Shown here: positions 1 through 13,800 of the stretch, piece by piece | Layout of the letters: the number at the start of each line of letters is the position of its first letter | Position numbering within the stretch: position 1 is the first letter of the stretch | Source: Haemonchus contortus | Taxonomy: Eukaryota > Nematoda > Chromadorea > Rhabditida > Trichostrongylidae | NCBI GenBank assembly: GCA_000469685.2 | Contig: LS997565.1 | Coordinates: 50,504,501 to 50,568,500 of the forward strand | Reading direction: 5' to 3' | DNA: 64,000 bases | Made by a program: the position numbers and the translations under genes | The notes under the pieces: model-generated | Databases searched by the model: none | What the model was told of the DNA's origin: nothing | What the model saw: the letters and a program-made list of their open reading frames with translations, nothing else

Positions 1-3000
1 AAATGAGAAATCAGCCCATAAATAGACTTGACCAGTATAATTAGCAGCTAGCACCTTGCTGGATACTTGGCCTGGATTGGAAGTCGAACCTCTGAAAACG
101 ACTTTTTTTTCCAAAGGACATGTCTGCATAGTCATTTAAAAGCTCGAAAAAGGTTTTTACGCCTTTCTCCCTTGGAGATATGCCGTAAGGGAAAGAACGC
201 TCAAGCAGAGCCAATCAATATGTATCAGAAACACTAGCGCCGTGCTCAGACTCCAATCCGGGACTTTCAGGAAATAAAGCAAAAGAGAAATAATTGAAGC
301 GATTGGGTAAAAAAAGCTCTGCAGGCAAGTTATGAATTTTTTGAGGCTGTGCTTTTGAAAACGTCAAAAATTACCCATTTAGTTGAACGATTTGTGGGGT
401 CCAGATTTGGATCCAGTAGAAGTTCAACCAACTGAGACCCCATTGGTTCTTGTCCCATGAGATATTGGTGTCGTTCCAGCTCTAAATGGATCTTTCGACG
501 TAAGTATCTACAAAATTCCCAAGCATGCCTATCAAACTAACCAAGACGAAACGTCCGAACACTTTGACGTTCTGCTTCTTCTCGTCCTGCAATTTGCTTG
601 GTTATCCGACAAGATGTGAAAATTTGAGAATGGCTGGGCCATAAAGGAAAAACGCTCACAATCTCCACGTTGTTGACTCGAACGCTCTCAACTCGGACGA
701 TTCTCGTCGTGCTATCACTGGCATTGTGATAGTTGGCTTGAATATGTGTCCGCAACTTCCATGCCCTATCCCCTCCTTGACAGGAATGGCACGATTTCCG
801 GCAGTTCGCCATCATCCTGAATGGTTTCCCTACTCATTTAGATTGCCTCATACGAAAGCTGTTCAGCAAAACGAGTATCCCTCACCAAACGGCATTCGAG
901 GAGCATTCGCCTTCCGCTGCCCATTCGGGGCACTTTGGATCGGCATCATCACATCCGTTTTCGATAGCATTTACTGAAATCGCAGTCGCATTTAATCTTT
1001 TCTTCCTGGTCAACTGACCATTTTCATGGGTCATTGAGGCAAAGAATTCCGCGCCATTGAATAACTAAGGCGAATCTTCCTCTTCAAAAACAGGATCTTG
1101 GCTGGCCGATAACATGAAAGGCCATCAAAGGTCTCGAACAGAGCATTACCTATTTAATAATTGATAAGTAACCGTATCTTGTGATTGCAAACGCTTTTCG
1201 GAATCACTTCGCAGCTGATAGAAAAGAAATTGTCATCAGTTTGATAACTTTGCGACTTCCAGATGGCAAAACCAGTTAGCCGTCGAGAGGAGTAAGACGG
1301 TTGATAAGCGCGTCGGAATAATCCTTCTTATTCGTGAGCTTGATTGTTAGGGATTAGCCTTATTCAATCAAGCTTAAGAACAAGATGGAACTAACTGGAT
1401 ATGGTCTGAGGAGACGCGTTATCGGTCTTACATGCTGCCGAGATTTGTATGCATACGAGATTCCACAGTTTTCTGCTTTCTGCGGCCAGTAGAGGAAAGC
1501 AAAAAGCCGCTGGTAGATGATGGATCAGGATCAAAAATTACTTTGTCTTAAAAAATGCCTCATTGTCATTTATTTGGGAGATAAATTGACTATTTGCCGG
1601 GATTCACCTTGCATTTATCATCATTCATAATCGTTTTAGTATTTACATCGTTACGTAATCTGGTCAGAACTTAGAGGAGGCGAGCCATATCAGCATTTCT
1701 ATCTCCCTATGCAAATAGGCTGATACCAGTTTGCTTCTTTGAAACCCGGTTCAATTGGCAGGCAAGGCATGGGTAATACAGCGGGAAAGGGGAACGTAAG
1801 AAAGGTTTGTGGTGAAGGTGCTGAAGAGATTTGTAGCTTTGGTAGTGGAGGAATCAGTCGCGCAACTATTATATTTGATACACGGCAGTGTGCTTTCAGA
1901 AGCAGTTGGAATAAGCGAATTAGGCCAAAGAAGGTTTTTTCATTAATTCTGCGCAGATGTATAGCTATGGTATTGAACGAAGTCTTTTTCTATTGAAGTC
2001 GAGAAGGATCAGCTAATCAGCTTCTCGTTAGCGGTGACCGACCCCAGAGCTGCCAGGTGCCGTCTCAGATCTTCCCAGAAACTACATTACCTTGGAGAAC
2101 AGGCTCTAAGAATAGTGCGTTTTGTGAGCTTCCCAGAAGAATCCTTTCGTCCTACACAGGATTCAAACCAGAAGTCAGAAAGGTGACAGCTCTTGGTAGC
2201 TGCTGTGTGACCTTACAGCACGTCTGTTTGCGTGGGAACCGCTTCTTTCAGTTTTCAAGTCGATAGAAGTTCAAAGTCAATCGTTTCACAGTCTAGTGCG
2301 AACGATATACGTAATTAGTTTTTTGGGGCTTCCTCTAATGAAAGAATTTTCGAGGAAAGATGTGGTGGATCCAGTTCGAAAACTTTTCGGCGAAGAATAT
2401 TGGGCTAATTAGACACGACATTTTCTCTGAAAGACTACATTGAAAATAGCCCGAAAAGGGTAATTTTTCGTTCTTTCTGTTCCACTATCGCAAAACCTCG
2501 AACAATTTTCCTTACAAGTCCCTTTTATGCAGAAAAATGATCGAGTTGTAACGGATTCGGGCAACCTGAAAGTCACCTACACTAGCGCTCCCTCTCTACT
2601 TTCAAATTTTTACCAGTTAATGCAGAAGGAAGAGCAAAATGTGAATAAAGTGATATTGCCTCTTTCCAAGACAATGCCGAGCCATCGAAACCGCTTTTGT
2701 GATCAGACGCGAAACCAGATCCCATCATGATCACTCTTTGGCTTAATGGACTGGAGTGAAGCACTGAGCGGGGGCTACACACAAACGATCTATTAATCGA
2801 GTACCACCCACCAAGCCTTCCATACATCCTTGCTTATCTACACGAAAACAAGCTTGGCCACCAAAACAAAAGGCGCTAGTATATACGGTATATACACTGT
2901 AGTCAATCCATGCAATTGCTGCTGCAATTCAGAACAGGGGCTGAATACGTGACGCATCAACGGGGTTGCCCCTACTCACGAAAAAAAGGTCAGCACCGAA

Positions 3001-3564
3001 GGATGCCGCTTTCGAGACTGTTCCCTCTAGAACTTTTCATCAGGTATTGGGATTTCAACAAGACAGCATGACTGTACACCAATATATTTTGGTAGGGTTC
3101 GAACGTTCTTCCAGATAGTTCATAGTTGGGTTTCGATGTCAATCTAGCTTATACATTGAGCCGTAAGAGTGAACCCATGGTGCCCAACAAATTCGGTACA
3201 GTTTGGTGAAGTTTAAGGAATGGAAGGTTGGGAAGACTGAATCGAATTTGTTCTGGGACAACGCAAGTTAGGACTGGGACTTCCTTGGGTATGAATCGAC
3301 TTTTTCAGGTGGCAATAAGGAAACGCTTGGAAAAGGAGTAGATAAAATAGACTTTATCACTGATGTACTGATATCATCGATGAATTTCGAGCTGGACCAG
3401 ATACATTTCCTTTTATAATGCGTCTTTGTTGAGATTAGTGCAAATAATTTCTGAAGTGTGACCAATTCGAAGCAGTACAATCATTAGGCCATCATAATTT
3501 TGTAAGATCAGCAAATCAATCGAGTAATCTTCATAGCACAATCTCTATTGTCTATTTGTTGCAG
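1..3564. other. No gene recognised
   Basis: I see no convincing exon, RNA gene or transposon end here. The short open frames on both strands lack family motifs and consistent splice signals. The base composition is ordinary for the window. Confidence 0.5.
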
Positions 3565-4856
3565 CTCTCTGGGAGAATGAATGAGTGCATGGCGCATCTC
3601 ACGATTCACTATGAACAATACATGAGGTCTATGCAAAAAGTTTTGCGAAAATCCGGACCAATTTTCACATTTTGGAGCAAAAAGAAGTCAGCGATACCCA
3701 CCTGGGAAGAATACAAGCGAAACAACGAGGAGGGTTCGGACGATCATCTGAAATTCATTCGATAACAGTAAGAAAACCTTTTCGAAAAAATGTGAATTTT
3801 TCGAAGAAAACAGCTGAGCGGAGGATTTCGAAGGAGCGAAAGTGAAAATGCAAGATAATGGCCAGTTCGGTGACGGTCCATGATCACTTAATAGGTATGT
3901 TCTCGGACACTTGGATGAATGAGAATGCATGACGACGTCGTCCACAATGACGGCCACCAGAAGACGGGACGACAGCTGTGGGAGCGAGACCGAACGAGCG
4001 GAGCGGGAATCGAAACGATGAACCGGCTTCGGGGAGCGGCTTATGTTCGTTCTTCCGGGTCGACGACTTGTCTCGCGATCCCGTACAGAAAAGGCAACAA
4101 CAAAGGAGATCACCAGTGATTTAGTTCAAATCTCGAAAAACGAGTCTCAAAATCTTATTAATGAGATTTTGTCGAAATAAAAACGCATTGCTCGAGAAGT
4201 CTAACCCGAATGCTATTAGAGACCAGTCAATTCCAATAACATTCCAGGATAGTGTGGTGCAGTGGCCGAAAGTGCCGAAGAGCATGATGTGATTCGTGAA
4301 ATCGGATCTCATCCGAATTTATCACAAGTTTTATTGTCTGAGAGAGGACGAGTTGACTCCAAAATGTCTAGTAAAGTAAAAGTCATGAACATTCGTAAAT
4401 CACAGTGATGTATGCTGCGATAGGTGGCCCACCCAGTTGCGGCAACTAGTCTGCATGCTACTTGGGTACCGGGCTCACTTTCGTCGAAGAAGAAAAAGCA
4501 GCACGATAAACTGCCGGGTTCCTGACAATCCACTTACTCTAGCATCATCCTAAGTACTCACAAGTATCGTGCCTACTCTATCGTCCTTGTATGCAATACC
4601 TATGAAAAGGGTTTCCGACGAAAAGATGGAGTGCTTGTTGGAATGTATTTTTGTCCCGTCCGGAACCTACAGAATAATAACAAATAATGTTTGATGATGA
4701 TCCCATGTTGGCATACACGGATACGGTAACAAGATCTGTAGCAGGGATCGAAACTGTTGAAACTGTTCTTACCGTACCCCGAAACTCCAGAAGACACAGA
4801 AAACACATTGCAAATGGGGAAGCAGGTTTGGAGAGCCCTAATCTCAGTTCCTAACC
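3565..4856 (+). other. Cluster of possible exons of an unrecognised gene
   Basis: Several plus-strand segments read like protein but I cannot join them into a gene. 3565-3765 follows a good acceptor (TTGTTGCAG) and encodes about 66 aa with basic and acidic stretches, ending in TAA. A segment ending at 4168 encodes a polar tail rich in K, E, N and S. 4263-4370 is bounded by CAG and a GTAAAG donor and reads AESAEEHDVIREIGSHPN and onward. About 4688-4852 begins FDDDPMLAYTDTVTRS and ends in TAA. Phases between segments are not all compatible and no start codon is evident. It could be a real small-exon gene, a decayed gene or chance. No family was recognised. Confidence 0.3.
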
Positions 4857-7800
4857 CATTTAAAGTAATTTTTCTGTGAGTCCGACCAAATATTATGTCC
4901 CATTAAGTTGAAAATTCGGCAAAGAAGTGCCTAGATTATCTGCAGAACTATCATACTCTTCTTCATACTCTACATACTTTTTAAAAGAGACTAGATGTGG
5001 AAGAAATTTATTCGTCGGCGTCTCTTATAAAATGAACACGTAAAATGACTTTGAAGGAAAATAGAGGAAATAGAAACAGAGAAAATACAAAAGAAAAATA
5101 CGCATTATATCAAGGAATGAGACGGTTATTCAATCAAAGCTTGGAAGCTCGCACTTGGAAACTTGCAAAAAATAGATGCCCTTTTCGTTGCCCAAAAATA
5201 AACAATAACGCTCAGTTTCCAGCGAAGGGGGTCGTGTTGCATTAGTATTGATTACACCCAAAGTAGACTTTGATTCCGTATTACGGTAGGTATAAAAAGT
5301 TGCTGCTGATAGAAAGGGAATCATGTGGGAACGGCACAGAAGATAGAGTTGTGGAACTAAGCGAATACATTGGAAAAACTGAACCCCAAGGCTTCAGTCA
5401 AGCTCAAAGAAGAATAAGCATCACCCAGTCAATAAGCAGTAGGAATAAAGAAGAATGGACCACAGACGTAAGCAGGCGGTAGAAATAAGTGGTTCAACCG
5501 GTTTAGCAGAATGGATTTCTGTAGCCCCATTCAGACAAAACGGGCCTCCTATACTTCCACTGTTGTCAACTGAAGATAGGCTTCTTTGGCGGTAGCAGAA
5601 GCATAGGAAGCAGTGGATATCTCATGTGAACCGTCAAATGGGGATATTACGTATGCATTCAATCGTTGCAACAATTTCTAGCGACAGGCAAATGCGTTGC
5701 GCGCCCTCCCGTAAGGGCCAGTGGGATAAGTTAGATTGAAAGTAGAAGGAATTCCAGGTCAAGGTCAGGGAAATGGAACTGGAAGAGATTCATGGGTCTT
5801 CCAGGATTAAGTGCCCTCGTTGAAGCCTTCCCAAATAAAGAAGCGCAGGGCAAACAGAGTGATGACACTGCAGATTCTATGCATTACTCTGACCGGGTTC
5901 GCCATAGATCTGAGCTAATGAGAAATTTTGAAATGAGCTCCAACAGAAACAACAATCGACAGCTAATAAAGTGGTAGCTTGCTAGACTAAAACACGGAAA
6001 TTTTGAAGACCAATGATCAGCTATGAAATGATAGAGAAGTGTTCGTCAGACTGCCTGCCATACGCGTGGAACTGGTTCCACCCTCGTCGATGGTAAAACA
6101 AGCCACCAATGCTACCAGCCTGGAAGGTCGAACGTTTTTTCAGTTGTTGCTTTGCTGCTGTGGAACGTTGCGCCAGCATAACGCGAAATACAAAGTGACG
6201 TTTAGAGAAGCCGATCAACCATGACTATTCGATTCCAACTAGTGGTTTTTGCCACACACACACACAGGTTGGAAACTTAGTGTGACCACAACTTGTCCAT
6301 TAATTACGGTAGCCTTTGAGCGGTCACAAGCTTATAGCGGAACAGCTTATTGTTCTCTCTAGGTCCTCCCAACTCGATCTACCTAAGCTCCCAAGTACGG
6401 TATTCAAAGGGAATCTTACAATTTCCCTTTGACTCAGTTGCAGGATCAATGTGCAGCGAACGTGTGGAGCCGGTAGATGGGATATCGTCGGATTCCTTTC
6501 GGACAAAGCCGGAACGAAACATTGCTTAACTTGCTCAGGGAAATAGATGAATGTCGACCTGCTTTGTATAATGGTTGGCCAAGTGAAATCTTGCAACCAA
6601 ACATCATCACCCATTTGGATTGAAGTCGCCTACATGGCTTATCCTGCAAATGGTGAAGATCACCACGATGGGTTTCTGTCCTTCACTGATTGTACACTTG
6701 TTCTTCACACTATCATACCACAGAAGCCATGTTTCAAGCATTCGTAATCAGGCCAGAACTACAGTACCCCATGACAGTTGTTTAATTTACAAGTACTTCA
6801 ATACCGTAATCTGAAAAGTACCTCTCAACTTCTTGACGTTGAGAGTTAAACACTTGGTAGTGTAAAGGATAAACTCGCAGCTTAGAAACTAGGAGTGGTT
6901 TAAATTAGGATTCTCGTTCGGCGATACCACGTTTGAACTGCAACCACGTAGCCCTGAGTTGCCATTCAGCAGATTTTTTAGTATAAATTCACTCCCGCTA
7001 GAAATTGTTTCTGTTTTCGATCGAATCCCGCTCCAGTTCCATGATCGACACGCTATACTGAAAATTGCCCATCGGAATGTAACTGGTTTTGTGCGACTAT
7101 TGGGAATAGGGAATTGCCGTTACCACTTAGTAAAAGATCTGAAAAAGCACAGTTACCGTGGTAGATCCTCCTGTGAATTCAAGAATAAATGGCAGTGACG
7201 GCACGTGGCTAGACTTATAAGTGGTGCAGTGGCGAAAACTACTGCCATGAGCTAGCCAGGCTTTGCAAGTTCACGGAACAAAGCAACAAAAGCTTTTTTT
7301 GATGAGCAAATCAGCAAGAGATTGAGGTCAGCTAGTATTTCTGCGTTTTCAACAGCAATCGTGAAAATTGCGAACATCGTAAAGAATTCGCATCACATGA
7401 ACTTTTCATGTGTTCGCGCTGTTTATGCGATTCTAGAAGTACGAAAATAAGGTCCGTTCCGAACTGTGCCAGAAAATCCTGTTCCTGAATGAATTCCCAC
7501 ATAGGCACTTGCTGAGGAATGCTCCAACAATTGAATTCCACTAGAAAGAACTCGAAGATCTCTTCTCAAGACGCTTCATCCTAGCAGCATAGGCAATTTT
7601 TTGGATTTCCCCCGAACATCCACATGTATTAAGGCTTTCGATAGGCATCGATTCAGAACCATACCCAAGAAAAGGTCCAAGTTGGAGTTCTTTCGGAGTC
7701 AATGATTGCTCCCCTTACCATGGATCCCCGCGTTGTTCTTCGAAAGTTTCATGATTTTGAGAAAAAGCCAAAAAGTGGCGCCCATAAGACTTTCTCTATC

Positions 7801-8292
7801 ATCTCTCCGTTCTAAAAACTCCGCTGGAACTGCAAATTAGAGAACATCCGAAAACTTTCCGAAAATCAAAATTGCAAACCGGTAATCGTGCAGATTTTCT
7901 TTCTCTCGCCTTGCAGCTATCGCTCTTTCAACACTGCGGGACAGACGTCTCCTTCATCATTGAAAGGGATCTTGCTGAAAATATAACCTGAAATGAATAA
8001 AATAATCCAATCAGATCTGGCAAAAGGGTAAGCAAGTGATGGCAATCGAAAGGAGGTCCTCAAAAACCACAAAATCGCTTTTGAAAAACTTTCAAAGAAT
8101 CAAACATTCGATGGTACATGAAGTAGTTATTCATTCGCCCGGAAAAAACATCATGCATCTATGTCCATGAGCTAATGGTCTCGCTGTTTGATGGGCAGTC
8201 CAAGCCTTGTGTGTTGGGAGAGGGACACTTCCATGAGTGCACGCTACACCTCGGTTCATAGGTGGGAACTATACTGGTCAGGATTCGTACAG
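4857..8292. other. No gene recognised; short CA repeat
   Basis: Apart from a short CA-dinucleotide run near 6253-6267 I see nothing definite. A segment around 6013-6092 reads MISYEMIEKCSSDCLPYAWN and runs to a GTAAAA donor, but it has no partner exon. Confidence 0.4.
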
Positions 8293-8415
8293 GATAGAAA
8301 ATTTCCTTTAAGAAATTTCAATGAGAACATTGAAAGGTCTCGAGCCTCAATTATGGTTCGATCACAAGAGCTTCAGGAAGTAAAACTTGTTGAACGTGTC
8401 TCATCAAACGGCTGA
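8293..8415 (+). other. Possible terminal exon, unknown protein
   Basis: After an acceptor (CGTACAG) the frame encodes about 40 polar residues, starting DRKFPLRNFNENIERSRA, and ends in TGA. The composition is protein-like, but no upstream exon was found and no family recognised. It may be chance. Confidence 0.25.
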
Positions 8416-8539
8416 TTAGTAGATTAGTAGGAAAATCGCTTGATCGGGAACCACCCCATCCAATTTCCCCTTTTTTCTCTACGTGAGAGCGGAAAAAGGA
8501 AGGTGGGAGGGGCGAGGGCTGAGGACAGACCATGTAGAG

Positions 8540-8800
8540 AATTCGTTCGAGGAGCAGGTGATGTATGTAGTGGAAAGTAGCGCATTACACCACCTCCAGG
8601 TCACGGGTTTGAATCCCGGATTCGAATTCACCTTGGTCAACCAGGCCTTCTTCGAGGTCGGTTAACAGTCCAGACCCGTTGGGAAGAATAACGACTTGTC
8701 AATAGGCTGGCCACCACTTGTTGTTGTATAGGCCACATAAGCATTCAATAAGCCACTACGATTCCGAATGGAAGTCGTAGTCGTAGTACACTCCTAAGAC
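8540..8800 (+). repeat. tRNA-like SINE copy (plus orientation)
   Basis: The 5' part holds a B-box-like stretch (GGTTTGAATCC near 8609), followed by a body about 200 bp long. The same body occurs at 23.5, 26.7, 36.8 and 60.2 kb, for example the shared words for a CTGGCCACC block and a TATAGGCCACATAA block. This is typical of a tRNA-derived, Pol III-promoted SINE. The copy is diverged. Confidence 0.65.
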
Positions 8801-10866
8801 GTTGTTGTTCGACTGCCCGTCAAGTTTGCACTCAATAGAGAGTCCCCTGCTTGCCTTGTATTCCATGAGTAGGATTACCTCTATTCATAAAAAACAACTT
8901 ACGTGACTAACTCGTTGACTACTGATTAAAGGCTCCTAAGAATGCACCACGTACCCGTCTCAAGCCAAAACGTCATTCCATCTTTTCACTGTAGTCATTG
9001 CCCTTTAGTCTTGTTCAGACTTCGGTGCGTATTTTGACTAACGAGCGACATGCATATAACACAATCGACGGACCTTCTCAATCCAATGTGGATCGAATAA
9101 GACTGAATTCGATGTGGTCATTGGTCCCCAGAGTTGTATATATGTGGTCATCTGCTCATACTCAATATTTTTCACCAGATAAAAGACAAAGAACAAAGAC
9201 TCGGGCGTTGATTAATCCCGTTTTTTCCTTTCTACAATAAGCATTTGGCACGAGCTTTGACGATATTTCAACCCCATATCACAAGTTATGCCACATTTCT
9301 ACCCCCTACTCTCCATTTCCATCGCAGACCCAAAAAAGTAGCAAAAATCACTGTAGAGAAACTCTGGAATTATTCTAGGAAGCCCCGACACAACGACTTG
9401 CGTGGGTGGCCTCCAAGCCATCCAGTCTCTCCCGGATTAGACAGTGGAGTGAAACGAACATCTTGGGAGTACTTCATCGCCGGCACTTCGTTCTACTCGC
9501 CTTCACCGCCAGAAGGCTTGTCCTACGTGCTGGATGAAACGACCCACACCTTCTCGACATGTGGCTCAACACTGGAGGGCTCCTAAAAATGAATCGCGCA
9601 ACACTCCATCAAGCGCTAGCAAGCAATGCTGCCACTGTACCGTATTCGAGGACACTTGCTCGACAATTGCGCGTATAGTACGCGACTGCAGAACGTCATT
9701 TTTGTCGTCATTTCCTAGTGCCGTCGTTCATGCTTTCCACTTTTTTGGGTACACTTGGACTAAGTCCCTTTACCACTTTCACGCCAAGAAATTAGGTTCC
9801 AACGTCCCGTGAATTCGTAATACAGTGACCTCCATATAGCCTATACTAGTTTGAGGTAGTTTCAGATAGTAATGAAAGTGCCTTAAAATAGTAACAATAC
9901 TAAGTAGTAACACTTTGTAAAATTGTCAATGACAAATTCAAATTACTTTGAGAAGATCTCCGTTGGCCTGAGCGGACGAACAAAGAACACTGCCCCATTT
10001 AGAAAGTGAGACAAGGGAAGAGAGGGTAGAGTGGACGAGAGGTCTATTATTACAGTTGGTTACTATCTATTACAGTTGAATCCAATCTGGTATTTGTGTG
10101 GTGGACCTTCTGGGTAAACTTTCATTTGAATATAAGACATGACGAGAGCGAAATTAAGGCCCAACTCAGCGGATTGCCCTCTACGTCCGGTCGGGAATTC
10201 CAGTGGTGAAAAGTAGTGGGAACAGGGGTGGGGAAGGGGCAGAGCATTGAGTGCTAGAGCGTAGAAAATTAGTGGGAGCGAATTGCGAGCCCATATTGGT
10301 GCTTAGAAAGTTTCTTAGCGAGAAACTATAGTTTATTTTCTAAGCATTAAGATGATGGAGCACCGGGGAGGGCGAATCAGCTGAATGTCCAGTTCCTTCC
10401 CCCCACCCCGGCTTTTTGCCCGGGGCAGTCATCTCGCACGCCTTGGTGATACCTTCCCGAGACTTAGGTAAAAATTATGGCTAAAAATTAATTAAATTAT
10501 TTTGGCTCAGAGCCTAAGTAAGGTCAGATACCTCCTCCTTCTCGGATAAAAGCGATGACGATGCACCCTCCCCGCTCCCCCCTCCCCCCACTACCAACTA
10601 CATTTCCCCAATTCCTTTATCTTTCCATAGTAGAAGCTTCTCTTGTCAATTCTGAATGATTTATTGAATCAGAATTTCAATTGCCTCGGGAAGCCTGCTT
10701 CACCTCCTACGCCCACTGATGCTTTTCCGCAGAACCATCCAGAACGTATGAGTCATATGGGAATCGCTACCACCTGCTTCTCTGCTCTACTTCGTTCCCA
10801 TTCCATCTCACCATTAACATTTCTTCAGGTATTCTACACGTTCATCTCGCCAGTCACCCTTCTTTA
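8801..10866. other. No gene recognised; repeat-like GC-rich patches
   Basis: An open frame at 9245-9586 has no motif or splice support. The stretch at about 10140-10620 is GC-rich with C/G runs and resembles parts of the dispersed repeat seen near 30.9-31.2 and 32.2-32.5 kb. No promoter motif can be assigned with confidence. Confidence 0.4.
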
Positions 10867-10867
10867 G
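10858..10867 (+). promoter_or_regulatory. Probable spliced-leader acceptor of drh
   Basis: CCCTTCTTTAG ends 7 bases before the ATG at 10875. A pyrimidine-rich acceptor with no upstream coding exon is the usual sign of SL trans-splicing in nematodes. A second acceptor (TTTCTTCAG) ends at 10828. Confidence 0.5.
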
Positions 10868-10874
10868 AAGAAGA

Positions 10875-13800
10875 ATGGTGCTTTTAAATACGAAACAGAA
10901 ACTAGCACTACTTTCGCTTTATTCAGAGGAGATTAAGAAGCGATTAGCACCACTTTACAACTCTTCCGAACGGGTATGTAGTTTCTTTTCAATAATTAAA
11001 CCAGCTCCAACTATTTCTGATCTATGCGTCCATTTATATGACTTCTTGATTTCACCGAAAAACCAAAAGCATTATGTTATTTACCGGAACCATTACCCTG
11101 TCGATGATTCAATAGCTTAGACCCAACGATTCTTGGCATTAGCTCTTCTGGTATCCCTTCATGATTCCTCTGGAACCTCTGGGAAATTCACAAATGCAAC
11201 GGTTCCCAGTCACTCTCCAGTAAACTGTTTTTGAGAAACTTCGGAAACCTGAAAATATCAAATTTCTAGCCCGCTGAGCTATTGGAGCTCCTTGGTACTA
11301 ACGAATTCGATGAAATACTGGTAGATTCGAGCGATGATGCCGACTTTACTCACAAATTATGGGAAGCTTTGATGAATTCGCCTTTGAGTGTTGCCTTCTA
11401 CGACACAATTCTACATTACCTTTCGACTGGTCGGTTGAAGTTTGAATGTTTTTAATTTCTGACATTTTACTTTCATATGCTTCTTTGTCATCCTCCGTAG
11501 TTTTTCTTCAAAACAGAATTGTAGTGGACGTGGAACTACATTCCATCTTGTGTTGTATTTCTGAGAAGGATTCTCGAAGCCAGTTCAGGTCAATCTTAGC
11601 TCGAACTCGTTTCATTGTTGATCTTTATGATGAATGACTGCTTTGTGTGTTCAGCAAAGTGCTGTTAAAGCTCGAGGAATTTCGGACTTATTTGGATGTA
11701 GATAAGACTTTGGAGTTTCTGAAAGGTATTCGATACTACAGGGAAGTTGTGTCACGAATAGAAAAGAGCCTAGAGGGTAGTGTGACCATTTTATTATTCT
11801 CATACTGAATTCATGTAGGAACGTAGCCATATGATCTTCTAGGCGTTGATGACATCACCACAAAAAAGAGGCTTGTTCTACGAACAATTCCATTACTTGG
11901 AGACAACGCTATTTATGATCTGATGCGATCGATTTATTACAACTCTGAACAATCAACGGAATTCGTTAACAAATTACACCCCAATTTTCTTCGATTCTAT
12001 GGTGAGCTCGAAATTTTCTGATTATCGTATTTTGGAATTTATTAAGATGTGTGCTGTTTCATGGTAGGATGTATTTCCAGAGTTACTAGATAAAGAAAGA
12101 GATTCACCTCGCGGAATCGTCACGTTTTGCCCATCGAATGTTCCGATCAGTGACGTAATCGATGAAAATTCTCCAGAGGCCAAGTTAGGATTAAAATACT
12201 TAGAGGTTGTGTTGACCAATGACCGTCAGATTTGTTCTTAAGAAAATACAAAGTGAATTTAAATTATGAAGACTTGCCATCCAATTCGTATGGAAGCGTC
12301 AATTTGACTGGCAGGCTGCTGAAGTCGATTGATGAACGATCGTTCGCAGGTGAGTTTTAACAGTCGTGTTTTGTTCTGTTCCGTTTAATCAGGTTTTTCG
12401 AAATGATTCAAAAGAATGAACTAGGAATCTAAATTAACTCGATCACCAGAAAATCCAAATCTTCAATAGGCACTGACTAGTGCGCTCGTTCGAGAAGCAG
12501 GCAACGAGTTCGTCGGAACGAGAAAGGGTCAGAAGTGGAGGTGTGAAGGTGGAAATGTGAATAGTGAAGGACAAAACAAATAATAAGGTCTTCGAACATT
12601 AGCCAGTCCCATCTGAGAAGAGCACTTTCCCAGGGTATATACTCATATCCAAAGTTAAAGAAGAGACTCGATAGAAGAATGAAGTTCCGAAAAACCTTTC
12701 CAAGAAGGGATTAGAGCATGCTCAGAAATGGTTACAGTTGCTGGTCCATCTTATTGTAGATTTCGTTCAGAAACGCCGATCTTGCTGCGTGAATATCAAA
12801 AAGAGTTAAGTGAGAAAGCATTGAACGGAATTAATACAATCATCGCTGCTCCCACCGGATCAGGAAAAACAATCGTAGCCGTGAACATCATAAAAAATCA
12901 TCTGGACAAAAACATACGTAATGGCCGTAGAGCGAAGGTATGTATTAGCTGTAGGGTAACATAATATGCCATAATAATACGTATTGTAGGTGCTTTTTAT
13001 GACTCCAAATACTGTAATTCTCGACCAACAAGCCGATAGCCTTCGTAAATACCTTGGACATCGATATCAGGTGAGTTTGATTTCCTTCCTTTTTTGTCAT
13101 TACATTCTTACGCTCCTACCTGTGATCACTGCTACTGTGGTATGTGTTATTAGGTTCTGGCAGTTCGTGGTTCTGATAATATTCCACTTCGGGAGATTAT
13201 TAATGCGAAAGATGTCATTGTAGCGACTCCACAACTTGTAGTGTTAGTGTTTTCTTACGTTTATAACAATATTATTTCATTTATTTCCAAACTTCCTTTT
13301 GATTCTCGCATGAAATCGAGTTTAACAACCCTTTGAACCAGGCCGAGCTGGGCAAAGGTCCGTTTCAGTGCTTTGAAGGTTTCAAACTCCCGCTCTAAAA
13401 AGATTACAAGTCCGAATGTGCGAACCGATCGAAACTTGAGTATTATTCGAAATTGCATCGCTGACCTTAGCAGCCAAAGTCGGCGTCTCAGTTAGCTACG
13501 AATGTGGAGGGATATACGAAGCTCGGCATCTCTCTATTTCAAGGGGGTACTTAACTTATTCCACTTTCATTCGTAAGGTATCGGATTCTATGCGTTTAGA
13601 TGACGGAAAATTGCTGCTATCAAGTGATGTAAAATTTGGTACCATTTTTCATTTGTGGGCCTTCATACACCTTTAATCGAGCCTGTAAGGGTAGAACCGA
13701 AGCCCAAATGAGATCCTCTAAGCGATACGCTCAAACTCTTCGTAACATCATTCGCAGCGCTCCTAGGTTAGTTATCGTTTTATTCCAGGAATCTTCTTAT

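Noticed and set aside
3688..4113. 141-codon open frame on the minus strand
   Set aside because: It overlaps better plus-strand exon candidates, has low-complexity composition and no motif or splice support.
9245..9812. Two overlapping plus-strand open frames (113 and 92 codons)
   Set aside because: Protein-like in parts, but no family, start context or splice structure; left unassigned.
13590..13640. Extra helicase exon reading [10 protein letters not shown]
   Set aside because: It looks coding, but including it breaks the phase between the exons ending 13242 and starting 13789, which join perfectly without it.
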